Positions 25,146 through 34,224 are shown, numbered from the stretch's first letter. The stretch is 64,000 bases of DNA from Falsirhodobacter halotolerans (GCF_022899245.1 NZ_JALJAZ010000003.1:162336-226335), one strand, 5' to 3'. Translations and numbers: made by a program. The notes: generated by a model not told the origin, from the letters alone.

Positions 25146-26060
25146 TTATTGTTTCACCGCGCCGGCGGTCAGACCGCCGACGAGATACCGTTGCAGAAAG
25201 AAGATGATGATCAGCGCCGGGGTGATCCCCACGAAGGACGCGGCCATCAACTCGTTCCAGATCACCTCCTGCTTGCCGAAATAGGCGAAAAGACCCACCG
25301 GCAGCGGCATGTATTCGGTGCGCGAATTGAAGGTCAGCGCGAAGATGAACTGCTGGGCATAGGCGCCGATGAAGGTGGTGATCGCGACAACGGTGATGCC
25401 CGGCGCGGCCACCGGCAGGATCACGCGGCGCAACGTATAGAGCTGCGACGCGCCGTCCATATAGGCGGCCTCGTTCAATTCCTTGGGGATGCGCATCATG
25501 TAGGTTCGCAGAAGCCAGATGGCCGACGGGATCAGGAACGCCACCCCCGGCACGATCATAGCCCAATAGGTGTTCAGCATCCCGAAGGTCCGCATCAGGC
25601 GGAACAGCGGGATCAGCAGCACCGCGCCCGAAAACATGTTGATCGCCAGAAACGCCCCCAGCACCGGCCCCATCCCCTTGAACGAGAACCGCGCGAAGGC
25701 ATAGGCGGCGGGAATGACCAGCGCCAGCACCACCACCGTCACCACCGACGAGATGAGGAACGAGTTGACGATATACCGCCAGAACCCCGGCACGCTGGTC
25801 CACATGGTGCGATAGGCGGCGAAGGACCCGTTCTCCGGCCAGAAGCTATAGGGGGTGGAGAACAGTTCCGACAGGGGTTTGAGGCTGACGAGGAAGCCTT
25901 CGACAAAAGGGGCGAGGATGAAGATCAGGAACAGCACGATCCCGGCATAGATCCCCACCACCTCCCACCAGCGGTAGTGGTCGATCATCGCGCCGTCGCG
26001 CGCGCGTTTGCGGCGGCGTGCGGGGGGCGGGACGGGAACGGGCTGGGTGGCTTCGGTCAT
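25146..26060 (-). CDS. sugar ABC transporter permease (MalG type)
   Basis: A 304-residue permease with a basic cytoplasmic N-terminus, six membrane segments and the EAA loop ELNEAAYMDGASQLYTLRRV. It belongs to the CUT1 MalG branch. ATG 26060 was preferred over 26114 because AAAGGCG lies upstream and the longer version adds a non-conserved lead. Confidence 0.9.
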   Translation of the reverse strand: MTEATQPVPVPPPARRRKRARDGAMIDHYRWWEVVGIYAGIVLFLIFILAPFVEGFLVSLKPLSELFSTPYSFWPENGSFAAYRTMWTSVPGFWRYIVNSFLISSVVTVVVLALVIPAAYAFARFSFKGMGPVLGAFLAINMFSGAVLLIPLFRLMRTFGMLNTYWAMIVPGVAFLIPSAIWLLRTYMMRIPKELNEAAYMDGASQLYTLRRVILPVAAPGITVVAITTFIGAYAQQFIFALTFNSRTEYMPLPVGLFAYFGKQEVIWNELMAASFVGITPALIIIFFLQRYLVGGLTAGAVKQ

Positions 26061-26070
26061 CGCGCGCCTT

Positions 26071-26949
26071 TCAATGCTGGGCCGACAGGCGGCGGGTGAC
26101 ACGGAAATAGGCAAGGCAGAACAGCGACAGGAAGATGCAGATCACCACCGCCCGGGCCGCCCCCTCGCCATAGCGTTTGGATCCGATGGCTGTCTGGTAA
26201 GTGTCGATGATCATCGTCGTCGTCTGTCCGCTGGGGCCCCCTTGGGTCAGGATCCAGATGATGTCGAAACTGTTGAACGTGGCGATCAGCGACAGCATCG
26301 ACATGGTGATGATCGCGGGCGCCATCAGCGGCAGGGTGATGCGGCGGAACCGATACCAGCGCCCGGCCCCGTCGGTCCATGCCGCCTCGTAAAGATCGCG
26401 GGGGATGGATTGCATGGCGGCCAGGAAATAGATCGTGACCATCGGCACCCCGATCCACACATCGGTGACGATGGTGGCCCAGAAGGCCGTGCTGCCATAG
26501 GCCAGAAACGCCACCGGCCCGTCCGTCAGCCCGAACCGCTGCAACAGGCCCGAGATCATGCCGAACTGGCCGTTGTACATCCAGCCCCACATGAAGATGC
26601 CGATCGCCATCGGCACGATCCACGGCGGCATGGTCAGGATGCGGAACAGGCTGCGCCCCGGCACGGCGGAGTTCAGAAGGACCGCGCCATACATGCCGAT
26701 CACCATCTTCAGAAGGACCGAGCAGAAGGTCCAGACGAAGGTGCGCAGGATCACCTCGGCAAAGGTCGCGTTGAAGATGCGTTCATAATTGCGGGTGCCG
26801 ACCCAGTTTGTCACCCGGCGCAGGGACGCGTCGGTGAAGGACAGTTGGAACGTCGCCACCAGGGGATAGGCGACGATGATCAGCACGTAAAGGATGGCCG
26901 GGGCCAGCAGCAGCCATGCGAAGATGCGGGTGGCACGGGCGTCCAGCAT
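26071..26949 (-). CDS. sugar ABC transporter permease (MalF type)
   Basis: A 292-residue permease with six membrane segments, starting with IFAWLLLAPAILYVLIIVAYP, and an EAA loop DLYEAAWTDGAGRWYRFRRI. It pairs with the MalG-type protein downstream. The start ATG at 26949 overlaps the stop of the oxidoreductase gene by one base. Confidence 0.9.
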   Translation of the reverse strand: MLDARATRIFAWLLLAPAILYVLIIVAYPLVATFQLSFTDASLRRVTNWVGTRNYERIFNATFAEVILRTFVWTFCSVLLKMVIGMYGAVLLNSAVPGRSLFRILTMPPWIVPMAIGIFMWGWMYNGQFGMISGLLQRFGLTDGPVAFLAYGSTAFWATIVTDVWIGVPMVTIYFLAAMQSIPRDLYEAAWTDGAGRWYRFRRITLPLMAPAIITMSMLSLIATFNSFDIIWILTQGGPSGQTTTMIIDTYQTAIGSKRYGEGAARAVVICIFLSLFCLAYFRVTRRLSAQH

Positions 26950-28109
26950 CAGGCGGCCTTTTCGTGAAATGCGGTGTCATAGCGGTCCCAGACCGGCGCA
27001 AGGTCCACCACCGTCCGGCTGCGCCGCGCCTCGTCCATCGCCATGGCAAGGATCCCCGCCTCAAGTGCATCGAGGGGGGAGACGGGCAGCGGACCGCCCT
27101 GCATCACATGCGCCACGATTTCGGCCGCCATGCGTTCATCCGCGCCGTAATGCTGCGACAGTTCGGTGCGGGTGGGATAGGTCTTGTGGGTGATGCGACT
27201 CTCGCTCAGTACATCATGAACGGCGAAATCGCCGCGGATGAAGTCGCCTTCGGCCTGGCCGCGCGTGCCGAAGACGGCAAAGCGGCGAAACTGGTCGGGC
27301 GCGTTCAGGTTGGTGTGGAAATTCATCCCCACGCCGTTGGCGTATTCGACGATCGCCACCTGCCAGTCGATGATGTCGCCATCGCTGTCGAACACCGCCT
27401 CCGCCCCGTTCCAGCCGGAGGGTTTGCGGTGAAACAGCGCGACATCGTTGATGCCCTGCGCCTGCGGATCGTTCTGGGGCACGAAGGTCTTGCGCCCACC
27501 GAAGCTGGCGACCCGCAGGGGCCGCGCGCCGATTACGCCGTTGTAAAGATCCAGATCGTGGCAGCATTTCTCCAGCATGAAGCTGCCCGACCATTTCTCA
27601 TGCCGCCGCCAGTCCCGCATGAAGAACGCGCCGTGATAGGGGAAGATATGCTCCGCCGCCTCGATCGAGACGATGTCGCCCAACTGTCCCGCATCCCGCG
27701 CCGCCAAGAGGTCGCGATACATGGGCGCATAGCGCAGGACGAGGCCGACCAGCAGCCGATCCGCCCCGTGCCGCCCCAGAAGCGCCGCCAGTTCGAACGT
27801 CTGTTCCAGCGTGGAGACGACCGGCTTTTCGGAAAACACCTTCACCCCCGCCTCCAGCCCCAGACGGATGTGATCCAGATGCATGTGGTTGGGTGAACCG
27901 ATCATCAGAAGGTCGAACCCACCGGCGCGGATCAGATCCTCGGGCGTGTCATGGCGCAGGCCGGGATCGATCCCACGTTCGGTCAGTATGGACAGGCCGG
28001 CGGGGGCCGGATCGACATAGCCGACGATGGAAAAATCCGGGTCGATGGCGCTGAGGACATGCCCCAGATAGCCGAGCCGGTATCCCAGCCCGATGATGCC
28101 GACCTTCAT
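26949..28109 (-). CDS. Gfo/Idh/MocA-family oxidoreductase
   Basis: A 386-residue NAD(P)-dependent enzyme. The Rossmann start is VGIIGLGYRLGYLG, the EKP motif is in FSEKPVVSTLEQ (the catalytic Lys of the family), and the second domain carries KCCHDLDLYNG, where the conserved D-x-x-x-H of sugar dehydrogenases is replaced by CHDLD. It probably oxidises or epimerises a sugar or sugar acid delivered by the importer encoded just downstream. It follows a 103-base gap holding two copies of an RpiR-like site and is the first gene of the importer part. Confidence 0.85.
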   Translation of the reverse strand: MKVGIIGLGYRLGYLGHVLSAIDPDFSIVGYVDPAPAGLSILTERGIDPGLRHDTPEDLIRAGGFDLLMIGSPNHMHLDHIRLGLEAGVKVFSEKPVVSTLEQTFELAALLGRHGADRLLVGLVLRYAPMYRDLLAARDAGQLGDIVSIEAAEHIFPYHGAFFMRDWRRHEKWSGSFMLEKCCHDLDLYNGVIGARPLRVASFGGRKTFVPQNDPQAQGINDVALFHRKPSGWNGAEAVFDSDGDIIDWQVAIVEYANGVGMNFHTNLNAPDQFRRFAVFGTRGQAEGDFIRGDFAVHDVLSESRITHKTYPTRTELSQHYGADERMAAEIVAHVMQGGPLPVSPLDALEAGILAMAMDEARRSRTVVDLAPVWDRYDTAFHEKAA

Positions 28110-28212
28110 GTCCGGCGCCCCCTGTGTCGTAATTCTTTTTCGAAAGACTGCCAGCAGGTCGGATACCGGTCAATATAATTTTACCTGCACGGCAGGGATG
28201 TGTAATTCTTTT
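28110..28212 (-). promoter_or_regulatory. internal promoter region with two direct copies of an RpiR-like site
   Basis: This gap between the ROK kinase and oxidoreductase genes is AT-rich in the middle (CAATATAATTTTACC, 28171-28185). The 13-mer GTAATTCTTTTTC occurs twice, at 28129-28141 and 28202-28214, 73 bases apart; the second touches the kinase stop codon. On the other strand it reads GAAAAAGAATTAC, close in character to sites of RpiR-family regulators such as HexR/MurR. It probably gives the importer genes their own control by the RpiR protein at 33322-34221. Confidence 0.5.
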
Positions 28213-29100
28213 TCAGAAAGCCGCGGATCGGCCCAAGGCGGCGGCCCCGATCAGGCCGGGTTCGACGCGACATTGCGCCGGCACGATCAAGGGGTGGGCG
28301 GAGGGCGAAAGCCGCCGCGCGCGCACCGCGACGTCCAGCGCCGCGATCAGGGCGGGCGTGTTCGACAAGCCGCCCCCCACCGCGATGATGCCCGGCCCCA
28401 GAAGGTTCGAGACCATGGCCAGGGGCCCCGACAGGATGTCCAGCCACAGGGCGATGGTGCGACCCGCCCCCGTCTCGCCCGCCGCCCAGGCGGCGACGAT
28501 CGCCTCGGACGCGCGGGCGGGGCCGTTCAGGTGGGCATCGATCCGCTCCACCCCACGGGCCGAGGCGAGCGCGTCGAGACAGCCGGTCTGCCCGCAGCCG
28601 CAGCGGATGATCGGCAGCGCCGGGTCACGCAGCACCGGCCCGTGCCCCCATTCGCCCGCAAAGCCGCCGCCTTCGTTGATCAGGTGGCCACGCACCACCA
28701 CCCCGCCGCCGACGCCGGTCCCCAGAATGACACCGAAGACCACGTCATGGCCCCGGCCCGCGCCCTCCACCGCCTCGGCCAAGGCAAAACAGTCGGCATC
28801 GTTGGCGATGACCACGGGCCGGTTCAGCGCCGCCTCCAGATCGCGGCGGACATGGCGGCCCGTCAGGCAGGGAATGTTCGCCGCCGTCGCCACACCCGCC
28901 CCATCCACGATTCCCGCAAGGGAAAAGGCCAGCCGCGAAGGCGGGGCCGAGGCGGCGGCGATTGCCCCGCGCAGGGCCGCCACGAAGGCGTCGAAGTCAT
29001 GCGCCGGGGTCGGGATGCGTCCGGTGGGGCGGACGGGGGCGTCGGGCCAGGCCTCCGCCGTCTTGATCGCGGTGCCGCCGATGTCGAAGCACAGGATCAC
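28213..29100 (-). CDS. ROK-family sugar kinase, probable N-acetylglucosamine kinase
   Basis: A 295-residue ROK kinase: N-terminal phosphate-binding DIGGTAIK, ANDADCFALAEA with the catalytic Asp, GTGVGGGVVVRG, EWGH, and the zinc-binding CGCGQTGCLDA that defines the ROK family. Members phosphorylate GlcNAc, ManNAc or glucose. Directly after nagA in the same operon, it is most likely a GlcNAc kinase giving GlcNAc-6-phosphate. The start is GTG 29100, overlapping the nagA stop as GTGA. Confidence 0.88.
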   Translation of the reverse strand: MILCFDIGGTAIKTAEAWPDAPVRPTGRIPTPAHDFDAFVAALRGAIAAASAPPSRLAFSLAGIVDGAGVATAANIPCLTGRHVRRDLEAALNRPVVIANDADCFALAEAVEGAGRGHDVVFGVILGTGVGGGVVVRGHLINEGGGFAGEWGHGPVLRDPALPIIRCGCGQTGCLDALASARGVERIDAHLNGPARASEAIVAAWAAGETGAGRTIALWLDILSGPLAMVSNLLGPGIIAVGGGLSNTPALIAALDVAVRARRLSPSAHPLIVPAQCRVEPGLIGAAALGRSAAF

Positions 29101-30191
29101 GCCGCCACCCCGCCGATCCATACGCCCTTCAGCCCAAGATCCGGGGTGACGGACAGGAAATCGGCGCGCTGGCCGGGGTGCAGCCCCCCGCGCGCGGGAT
29201 CGGCCACCGCCTGCGCGGGATAGGTGGAGGCCATGCGCAACACCTCCTCCACCGGGGTGCCGAGGGCCAGAAGGTGCCGCGCCGCATCGATCAGCGCGAT
29301 ATCCGCGCCCGCCAGCGTTCCGTCCGCCAGCCGCAGGCACCCGTCCGCCCGATGGACCGCCCGCCCGTTCAGGGTGAACCCCGTCCGGTCCGACCCCACC
29401 GTCGCCATGGCGTCGCTGACCAGAAACAGGCGTGCGGGACCGCGTTTGGCGCGCAGCGCGATCCCCAGGGCCGCGTCGTCCAGATGATGCCCGTCGGCGA
29501 TGATGCCGGTCCAAAGACGCCCGTCGTCCAGCGCCGCCCCGACCAGACCGGGGGTGCGGTGGGACAGCGGGCTCATGGCGTTGAACAGATGCGTGACCAT
29601 CGTCGCCCCGCCCTCCGCCGCCCGCCGCGCCTGCGCCAATGTGGCGTCGCTGTGGCCAAGGCTGACGATGGCCCCCGCCCGGACCAGCGCCGCGATCGCA
29701 TTCGGCCCCACGATTTCGGGCGCCAGCGTGACGATGAGGCGCAGGCGGCGGGCGGCCTCGGTCAGGCGGTCCAGATCGCCGTCCGCCATGGGGCGGACCA
29801 GCGCGGGGTCATGCGTGCCCACGCGGGTCGGGGCGAAATGGGGGCCTTCCAGATGCAGGCCCATCACATCGCTGGCCGCCGCCGCGTCGATGGCGCGGGC
29901 GGTCACCTCGGGCCGGTCGGTGATCAGCGTCACCATGAGGGACGTCGTGCCGAACCGCGCATGTGCGGCGGCGATGGCGGCGATGCCCTGCGGTGTCGGA
30001 TCGTCGTTGAACTGGACGCCCCCGCCCCCGTTCACCTGCAGATCGACAAATCCGGGCACGATCCACCCGTCGACCGGCACCGCGTCCGCCGCGGGGCCGA
30101 TCCGGTCCACGCGGCCATCCGTCACCACAAGGCAGGTGTCGTCGTGCCAGCGTTCTCCGTCGAAGATACGGGCGGCGCGAAAGGCCGTCAC
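29097..30191 (-). CDS. nagA: N-acetylglucosamine-6-phosphate deacetylase
   Basis: A 364-residue amidohydrolase that removes acetate from GlcNAc-6-phosphate in the cytoplasm. Metal-binding and catalytic landmarks are present: Glu115 in GLHLEGPHF, His180 in LGHSDAT, His201 in THLFNAM and the catalytic Asp in LVSDAM. The early loop is PGFVDLQVNGGGG, the proteobacterial NagA form. It uses a GTG start at 30191 overlapping the upstream stop (GTGA), and feeds glucosamine-6-phosphate to NagB. Confidence 0.93.
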   Translation of the reverse strand: MTAFRAARIFDGERWHDDTCLVVTDGRVDRIGPAADAVPVDGWIVPGFVDLQVNGGGGVQFNDDPTPQGIAAIAAAHARFGTTSLMVTLITDRPEVTARAIDAAAASDVMGLHLEGPHFAPTRVGTHDPALVRPMADGDLDRLTEAARRLRLIVTLAPEIVGPNAIAALVRAGAIVSLGHSDATLAQARRAAEGGATMVTHLFNAMSPLSHRTPGLVGAALDDGRLWTGIIADGHHLDDAALGIALRAKRGPARLFLVSDAMATVGSDRTGFTLNGRAVHRADGCLRLADGTLAGADIALIDAARHLLALGTPVEEVLRMASTYPAQAVADPARGGLHPGQRADFLSVTPDLGLKGVWIGGVAA

Positions 30192-31270
30192 CAGACGGTG
30201 CCCCGCGCGGCCACCGGAACCACGCGCGTGACCACGCCGCCCTGGTGAAACACCACGCGGTCGAACAGGTTCGTCACGGGACAGACGTGGTTCGGCAAAA
30301 CATGGACGATCTCGCCAATGGCGGGCCGCGTCGCGCAGGCCGACAGATCCACGACGGCGTGTTCTTCGGACAGGGACACGATCCGCGCTTCGGGGTATTC
30401 GGCCAAGGCACCGAAGGTGTCGAACCCCGACAGATCGTTGGTCAGGGCCTTGGAGCCCGCATCCAGCACCGCACGATCGGGCGTGGGACGGGACACGACC
30501 GTGACCTGCACGCTCAGCGCCAGATCGTCCAAGGTGCAGGCGCCCGCGCGGACCTGTGCGCGGTCGTTGTAGATGCAGGTGCCTGCCCGGTATTCGGTGG
30601 CCGACGGCATCCCCCCCGCCTGCCAGATATGCGGCGACCCGCCGGCCGACCGGACCGGACAGTCAAGGCCCGCCGCCGCCAGCAATCCCATGGTCTGGCG
30701 AAAGAAGGCCTCGACCTCGGCCACGCCGCCCTTGGCGGGATAGGTCATGATGCCGTGAAACCGCAGCGTGGGGTGCGCCGCGATGCGCTGCGCCAAGGCC
30801 AGCGCCTGATCCGGGGTGGTGACACCGCAGCGGTTCGCGCCGGTGTCGCATTCGACCAGAACGCGCAGGGGGCGATCCACCGTCCCCGCCGTGGCCAGCC
30901 CGGCCACGACCTCGGCGCTGTCGGCGACCACCGTCAGGTCGATGCGGGTGTTCAGGGCAGCCAGACGGCGCAGGCGCGCGGCCCCAAGGATGTTGTAGGT
31001 GATGAGGATGTCATCCAGCCCCACATCGGCGAACACCTCCGCCTCGGTCAGTTTCTGGCAGGTGATGCCGATGGCCCCGGCGGCGATCTGCGCCCGCGCC
31101 AGATGGGGCAGCTTGTGGGTCTTGACATGCGGGCGGGCCAGAAGGCCGATCTTGTCCATATGCGCCTGCACGGCGGCGATGTTGGCCGCGACTCGCGCCT
31201 CGTCGATGACGGGCATCGGGGTGATGACATCGGCCAACGGGGTGCCGGGGTCGGGCCAGGGAAAACTCAT
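30188..31270 (-). CDS. fold-type III PLP enzyme, D-serine dehydratase/D-threonine aldolase-like
   Basis: A 360-residue protein. Lys50 in RPHVKTHK is the PLP lysine of the alanine-racemase-like barrel. Near the C-terminus, LPNHVCPVTNLFD places His328 and Cys330: an H-x-C pair like the zinc site of eukaryotic D-serine dehydratase, while D-threonine aldolases usually show H-x-D. Either way it should act on D-beta-hydroxy amino acids. It sits between an M81 protein gene and nagA, so a D-amino acid joined to, or arriving with, an amino sugar is suggested. ATG 31270; coupled to nagA by a four-base overlap. Confidence 0.82.
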   Translation of the reverse strand: MSFPWPDPGTPLADVITPMPVIDEARVAANIAAVQAHMDKIGLLARPHVKTHKLPHLARAQIAAGAIGITCQKLTEAEVFADVGLDDILITYNILGAARLRRLAALNTRIDLTVVADSAEVVAGLATAGTVDRPLRVLVECDTGANRCGVTTPDQALALAQRIAAHPTLRFHGIMTYPAKGGVAEVEAFFRQTMGLLAAAGLDCPVRSAGGSPHIWQAGGMPSATEYRAGTCIYNDRAQVRAGACTLDDLALSVQVTVVSRPTPDRAVLDAGSKALTNDLSGFDTFGALAEYPEARIVSLSEEHAVVDLSACATRPAIGEIVHVLPNHVCPVTNLFDRVVFHQGGVVTRVVPVAARGTVW

Positions 31271-31279
31271 CGCATCACC

Positions 31280-32740
31280 TTAGGGCTGGTCGCAGAACGG
31301 ATCGGGGCAGATGGGCCAGATGTCGCGCCGCACATGCCGGTAGGGGGTTGTCGCCGGATCATTCGGATACGGCTTTCCGGCGGAACAATAAAGGATGTCC
31401 TTGGCGATGGGGGCAAACGCCGCGTGGAAATGGTTGGTGGACTTGATGACCAGAATGCGCGCCGCCATGGGATCGACCCCCATGGCGGTGAACAGCGACG
31501 GATCGAACCCTTGGGCGCGCACGGTGTTCAGGATGACCTCCACCCCCGCAAACCCGATGCGGGCGGCGGGGCCGAAGGGAACACGGCTGTCGCCGAAGCG
31601 CATTTCGGCGGTAGGGTTCAGGGCAAGGACGCGCACCCGCGCATCGACCGGTGCGCCGGTGTCGGGGGCGGATTTCGCGCCGAAGCGCAGCGGAATCTCC
31701 GCCCCCTCCCCCGCCGCGAAGCACAGTTGCACGGCGATGGGGTCCCAGATCGTGCCGATCACGGCCCCCGTCACCCCTTGGGCGATCAGTTCGTGCAGGA
31801 TCACGGTCGCGTCGCCCGCCGTGCCGCCGCCGGGATTGTCCCACATGTCGGCGATGACCACCGGCCCGGTTGGCGCGGCACGGGCGCGGGCCACGGCCTG
31901 ATCCGGGGTCAACGCCGGCATCAGGTGCCGCCCGCGATTGGCGAACAGCTCGGCCCCCAGATCGGCGGCGATGCGCGCGCCAAGGGCAGGGTCCCCATCG
32001 GTGACGGCGATCACCTTCGTGCCCATTTCCGGCACGTCGCCCGCCATGAACCCGTGAATGACCGACAGCGACAGCACCGGCCCCCGTTCCATCGCGATCA
32101 TCCGGTCCACGAATCCCCGCATCGGCGCGCGGGATGTGGGGAAGACGTCGATCATCCGGCAATCGAACACCGACATCACGGGGGCGATCCGCCCCTCCAG
32201 CCGGTCGGCCAACAGACGCCACAGATCCTCGGCCCGGTCCACGAAATCGGTATGGGGAAATTCCTTGAAGGCGATCAGCACATCCGCCGCCGCCACGCGT
32301 TTCGCGGTCAGATGGCTGTGAGGATCAAGGCCCGCGAAGATCGCCACCTCCGGCCCGACCAGCGTGCGGATGCGGGCCAGAAGATCGCCCTCGGGATCGT
32401 CGCAGCCTTGCGCCACCATCGCGCCGTGCAGGCCCAACATCACCCCATCCACCGGAAGGGCCGCGCGCAACTGCTCCAGAATCTCGTCCCGCAGCCCTTC
32501 GTGGGTGGTGCGTGCGACCAGTCCTGCGGGATCGGCCCAGGCCGCCGTGCCTTCGATCAGGGTCCAGCCGCGCGCCGCGCAGACCCGCCGCCCCACGGTG
32601 ATGGGGGCCGTGCACAGCGTGGGCGTGTCGGGATGGGTTCCAGGCGGGGCGTAAAGCGACGCCTCGAACGCGCGCTTGTCGATGACGATGGGGGAAAAGG
32701 TGTTCGTCTCGGTCGCCATCGCCGCGGTGAAGATGCGCAT
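31280..32740 (-). CDS. M81-family (MlrC-like) metallohydrolase, copy 1
   Basis: A 486-residue protein with the two-part MlrC build. N-terminal landmarks are ATETNTFSP, LGLHGAM and GLDPHSHLT (probable metal-binding D-x-H); the C-terminal half has ADMWDNPGGGTAGDAT and ending segments with IKSTNHFHAAF. MlrC, the named member, degrades linearised microcystin, but most family members have no known substrate. ATG 32740 overlaps the upstream stop by one base. A paralogue lies at 36887-38317 in the divergent arm of the same locus. Confidence 0.85.
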   Translation of the reverse strand: MRIFTAAMATETNTFSPIVIDKRAFEASLYAPPGTHPDTPTLCTAPITVGRRVCAARGWTLIEGTAAWADPAGLVARTTHEGLRDEILEQLRAALPVDGVMLGLHGAMVAQGCDDPEGDLLARIRTLVGPEVAIFAGLDPHSHLTAKRVAAADVLIAFKEFPHTDFVDRAEDLWRLLADRLEGRIAPVMSVFDCRMIDVFPTSRAPMRGFVDRMIAMERGPVLSLSVIHGFMAGDVPEMGTKVIAVTDGDPALGARIAADLGAELFANRGRHLMPALTPDQAVARARAAPTGPVVIADMWDNPGGGTAGDATVILHELIAQGVTGAVIGTIWDPIAVQLCFAAGEGAEIPLRFGAKSAPDTGAPVDARVRVLALNPTAEMRFGDSRVPFGPAARIGFAGVEVILNTVRAQGFDPSLFTAMGVDPMAARILVIKSTNHFHAAFAPIAKDILYCSAGKPYPNDPATTPYRHVRRDIWPICPDPFCDQP

Positions 32741-33231
32741 CACGCGTCCTTTATATGCGGAAGATAGCCGAGAAACCCCGCGATCCGCCAATGCCCGCGG
32801 TCGCGCCGGCACCAATAGAGCGTCTGCCAGTTCATCCGATCCGTTCCGCCATCCGCGCGCCGGATATGGCCGTCGAAGCGTTTGCGGGCCAGGGCGGTGG
32901 GTCCGGTGATCTCGATCTCCTCCAGCCGGGTGGCGGCGAAGATCTGGTCGCGGGGGGGGCTGGCATAGGATCCCGCGGCGAAATCCTGCGCCTGCCGCAC
33001 CCATTCGACGCGATAGGTGGCAAGGTCGGGAAAGGCCAGCGTGTAGCGTTCGGGATCGGGCTGGAAATGGGCGCTGAGCGCGGTGAACCCGACGGTGACG
33101 AAATCGTCCATAACCGCGTCGAAATCGGCCGCAAGAAACGCGTCGATGTCGCGTGGCACCAGCATGTGCCAGATGGCGGCGCGGTCCGGGTCGGAAAAGG
33201 GGCAGAGGAAGGGATCACGCGACGGGGTCAT
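32740..33231 (-). CDS. NTF2/SnoaL-like small protein of unknown function
   Basis: A 163-residue soluble protein. The middle (AFLAADFDAVMDDFV, then VEWVRQAQDFAAG) and final strands (MNWQTLYWCRRDRGHWRIAGFLGYLP) resemble the cone-shaped alpha+beta NTF2/SnoaL fold, which can be an enzyme or a binding module. No substrate can be named. It is the first gene of the left arm of the locus. There is no Shine-Dalgarno sequence before ATG 33231; instead a near-palindrome, TGAAAATTTTTTCA, abuts the start codon, so the mRNA may be leaderless or the start less certain than for other genes here. Confidence 0.6.
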   Translation of the reverse strand: MTPSRDPFLCPFSDPDRAAIWHMLVPRDIDAFLAADFDAVMDDFVTVGFTALSAHFQPDPERYTLAFPDLATYRVEWVRQAQDFAAGSYASPPRDQIFAATRLEEIEITGPTALARKRFDGHIRRADGGTDRMNWQTLYWCRRDRGHWRIAGFLGYLPHIKDA

Positions 33232-33321
33232 GAAAATTTTTTCACATTCGGAACGTTTCTTCTGGATTGATCCGGTATGCTGTGGCTTTCTGTCAAGCGT
33301 ATAGAAAATAAATTTCTGACC
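33232..33321. promoter_or_regulatory. divergent control region of the amino-sugar locus, RpiR-like palindromes
   Basis: A short AT-rich gap. TGAAAATTTTTTCA (33231-33244) is a palindrome with 6-bp arms, and AGAAAATAAATTTCT (33303-33317) has 5-bp arms. Both resemble the A/T-rich half-sites of RpiR-family regulators and lie before the left and right arms respectively. They are the best candidates for the operator of the adjacent RpiR gene. Confidence 0.5.
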
Positions 33322-34221
33322 ATGCCCCCGAACATGCCCCCCCCGCAGGATCTGATCGCCGCCCTTGCCGATGAGGAGGGGCACCTGTCGGGTCTGGAGC
33401 GTCGGCTGGCGGGGATCGTGCTGGAGGATATGGAATTCGCCACCAACGCCTCGATCACGGATCTTGCGACGCGGGCGGGCGTGTCGCCGCCCACGGTCAC
33501 GCGGTTCTGCCGTCGCCTGGGGTGCAGCAGCTTTTCCGACTTCAAGGTGCAGCTGGCCCGCAGCCCGTATGTCGGCCTGCGCTATCTTCGGCCCGATACG
33601 TCCGTGGGGGGAGCGGCGCGCGGGGCGGCGGATGTGGCCGAAGACGTGGTGACAAAGGCGCAGAATGCCCTGCACCAGATGTATCGCGCGCTGGATGTGG
33701 ACCGGATGGAGGAGGCTGCCGACCTGCTGCGCGGCGCGGACATGATCTATGCCTTCGGGTCGGGGGGAAATTCGTCGATGATCGTCAACGAAGTGCAGAA
33801 CCGACTGTTCCGGCTGGGGTGCCGCATCGCCGCGTCGAACGATCACGGGATGAACCTGATGCTGGCGGCGGCGGCGGACCGGCAGACGGTGGTCGTCGGG
33901 TCGTCCTTCACGGGGCGCAATGCGGAACTCGTGCGCTGCTTTCGCCTTCTGGCGGATCGCGGGGTGCGCACCATCGCGCTGACGCAGTCGGGGTCGCCGG
34001 TGGCGCAGGCCGCGGACATCGTTCTGGCCGTCGATCTGCCGGAGGGGCAGAACATCTTCCGTCCCACCGCCTCGCGCTTTGCCTATCTGGCGCTGGTGGA
34101 TGTGCTGGCGAGCCTTGTCGCGCTGGCCGATCCGGGCCGCGCGCAGCGGACCTTGCGCGGCATCAAGGAGCAGTTGATCCGCCACCGCGACGGCAACGAC
34201 CGTCAACCCATGGGAGATTGA
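33322..34221 (+). CDS. RpiR-family transcriptional regulator (HTH + SIS)
   Basis: A 299-residue regulator. Residues about 20-95 form the RpiR helix-turn-helix domain (ASITDLATRAGVSPPTVTRF, then CSSFSDFKVQLA); residues about 135-270 form a SIS sugar-phosphate-binding domain with YAFGSGGNSSM and VVGSSFTGRN. It probably senses a phosphorylated amino sugar and controls both arms of the locus. The start is uncertain: 33322 gives a typical N-terminus, while 33277 and 33334 are also in frame and none has a strong ribosome-binding site. Confidence 0.88.
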   Translation: MPPNMPPPQDLIAALADEEGHLSGLERRLAGIVLEDMEFATNASITDLATRAGVSPPTVTRFCRRLGCSSFSDFKVQLARSPYVGLRYLRPDTSVGGAARGAADVAEDVVTKAQNALHQMYRALDVDRMEEAADLLRGADMIYAFGSGGNSSMIVNEVQNRLFRLGCRIAASNDHGMNLMLAAAADRQTVVVGSSFTGRNAELVRCFRLLADRGVRTIALTQSGSPVAQAADIVLAVDLPEGQNIFRPTASRFAYLALVDVLASLVALADPGRAQRTLRGIKEQLIRHRDGNDRQPMGD

Positions 34222-34224
34222 GCC

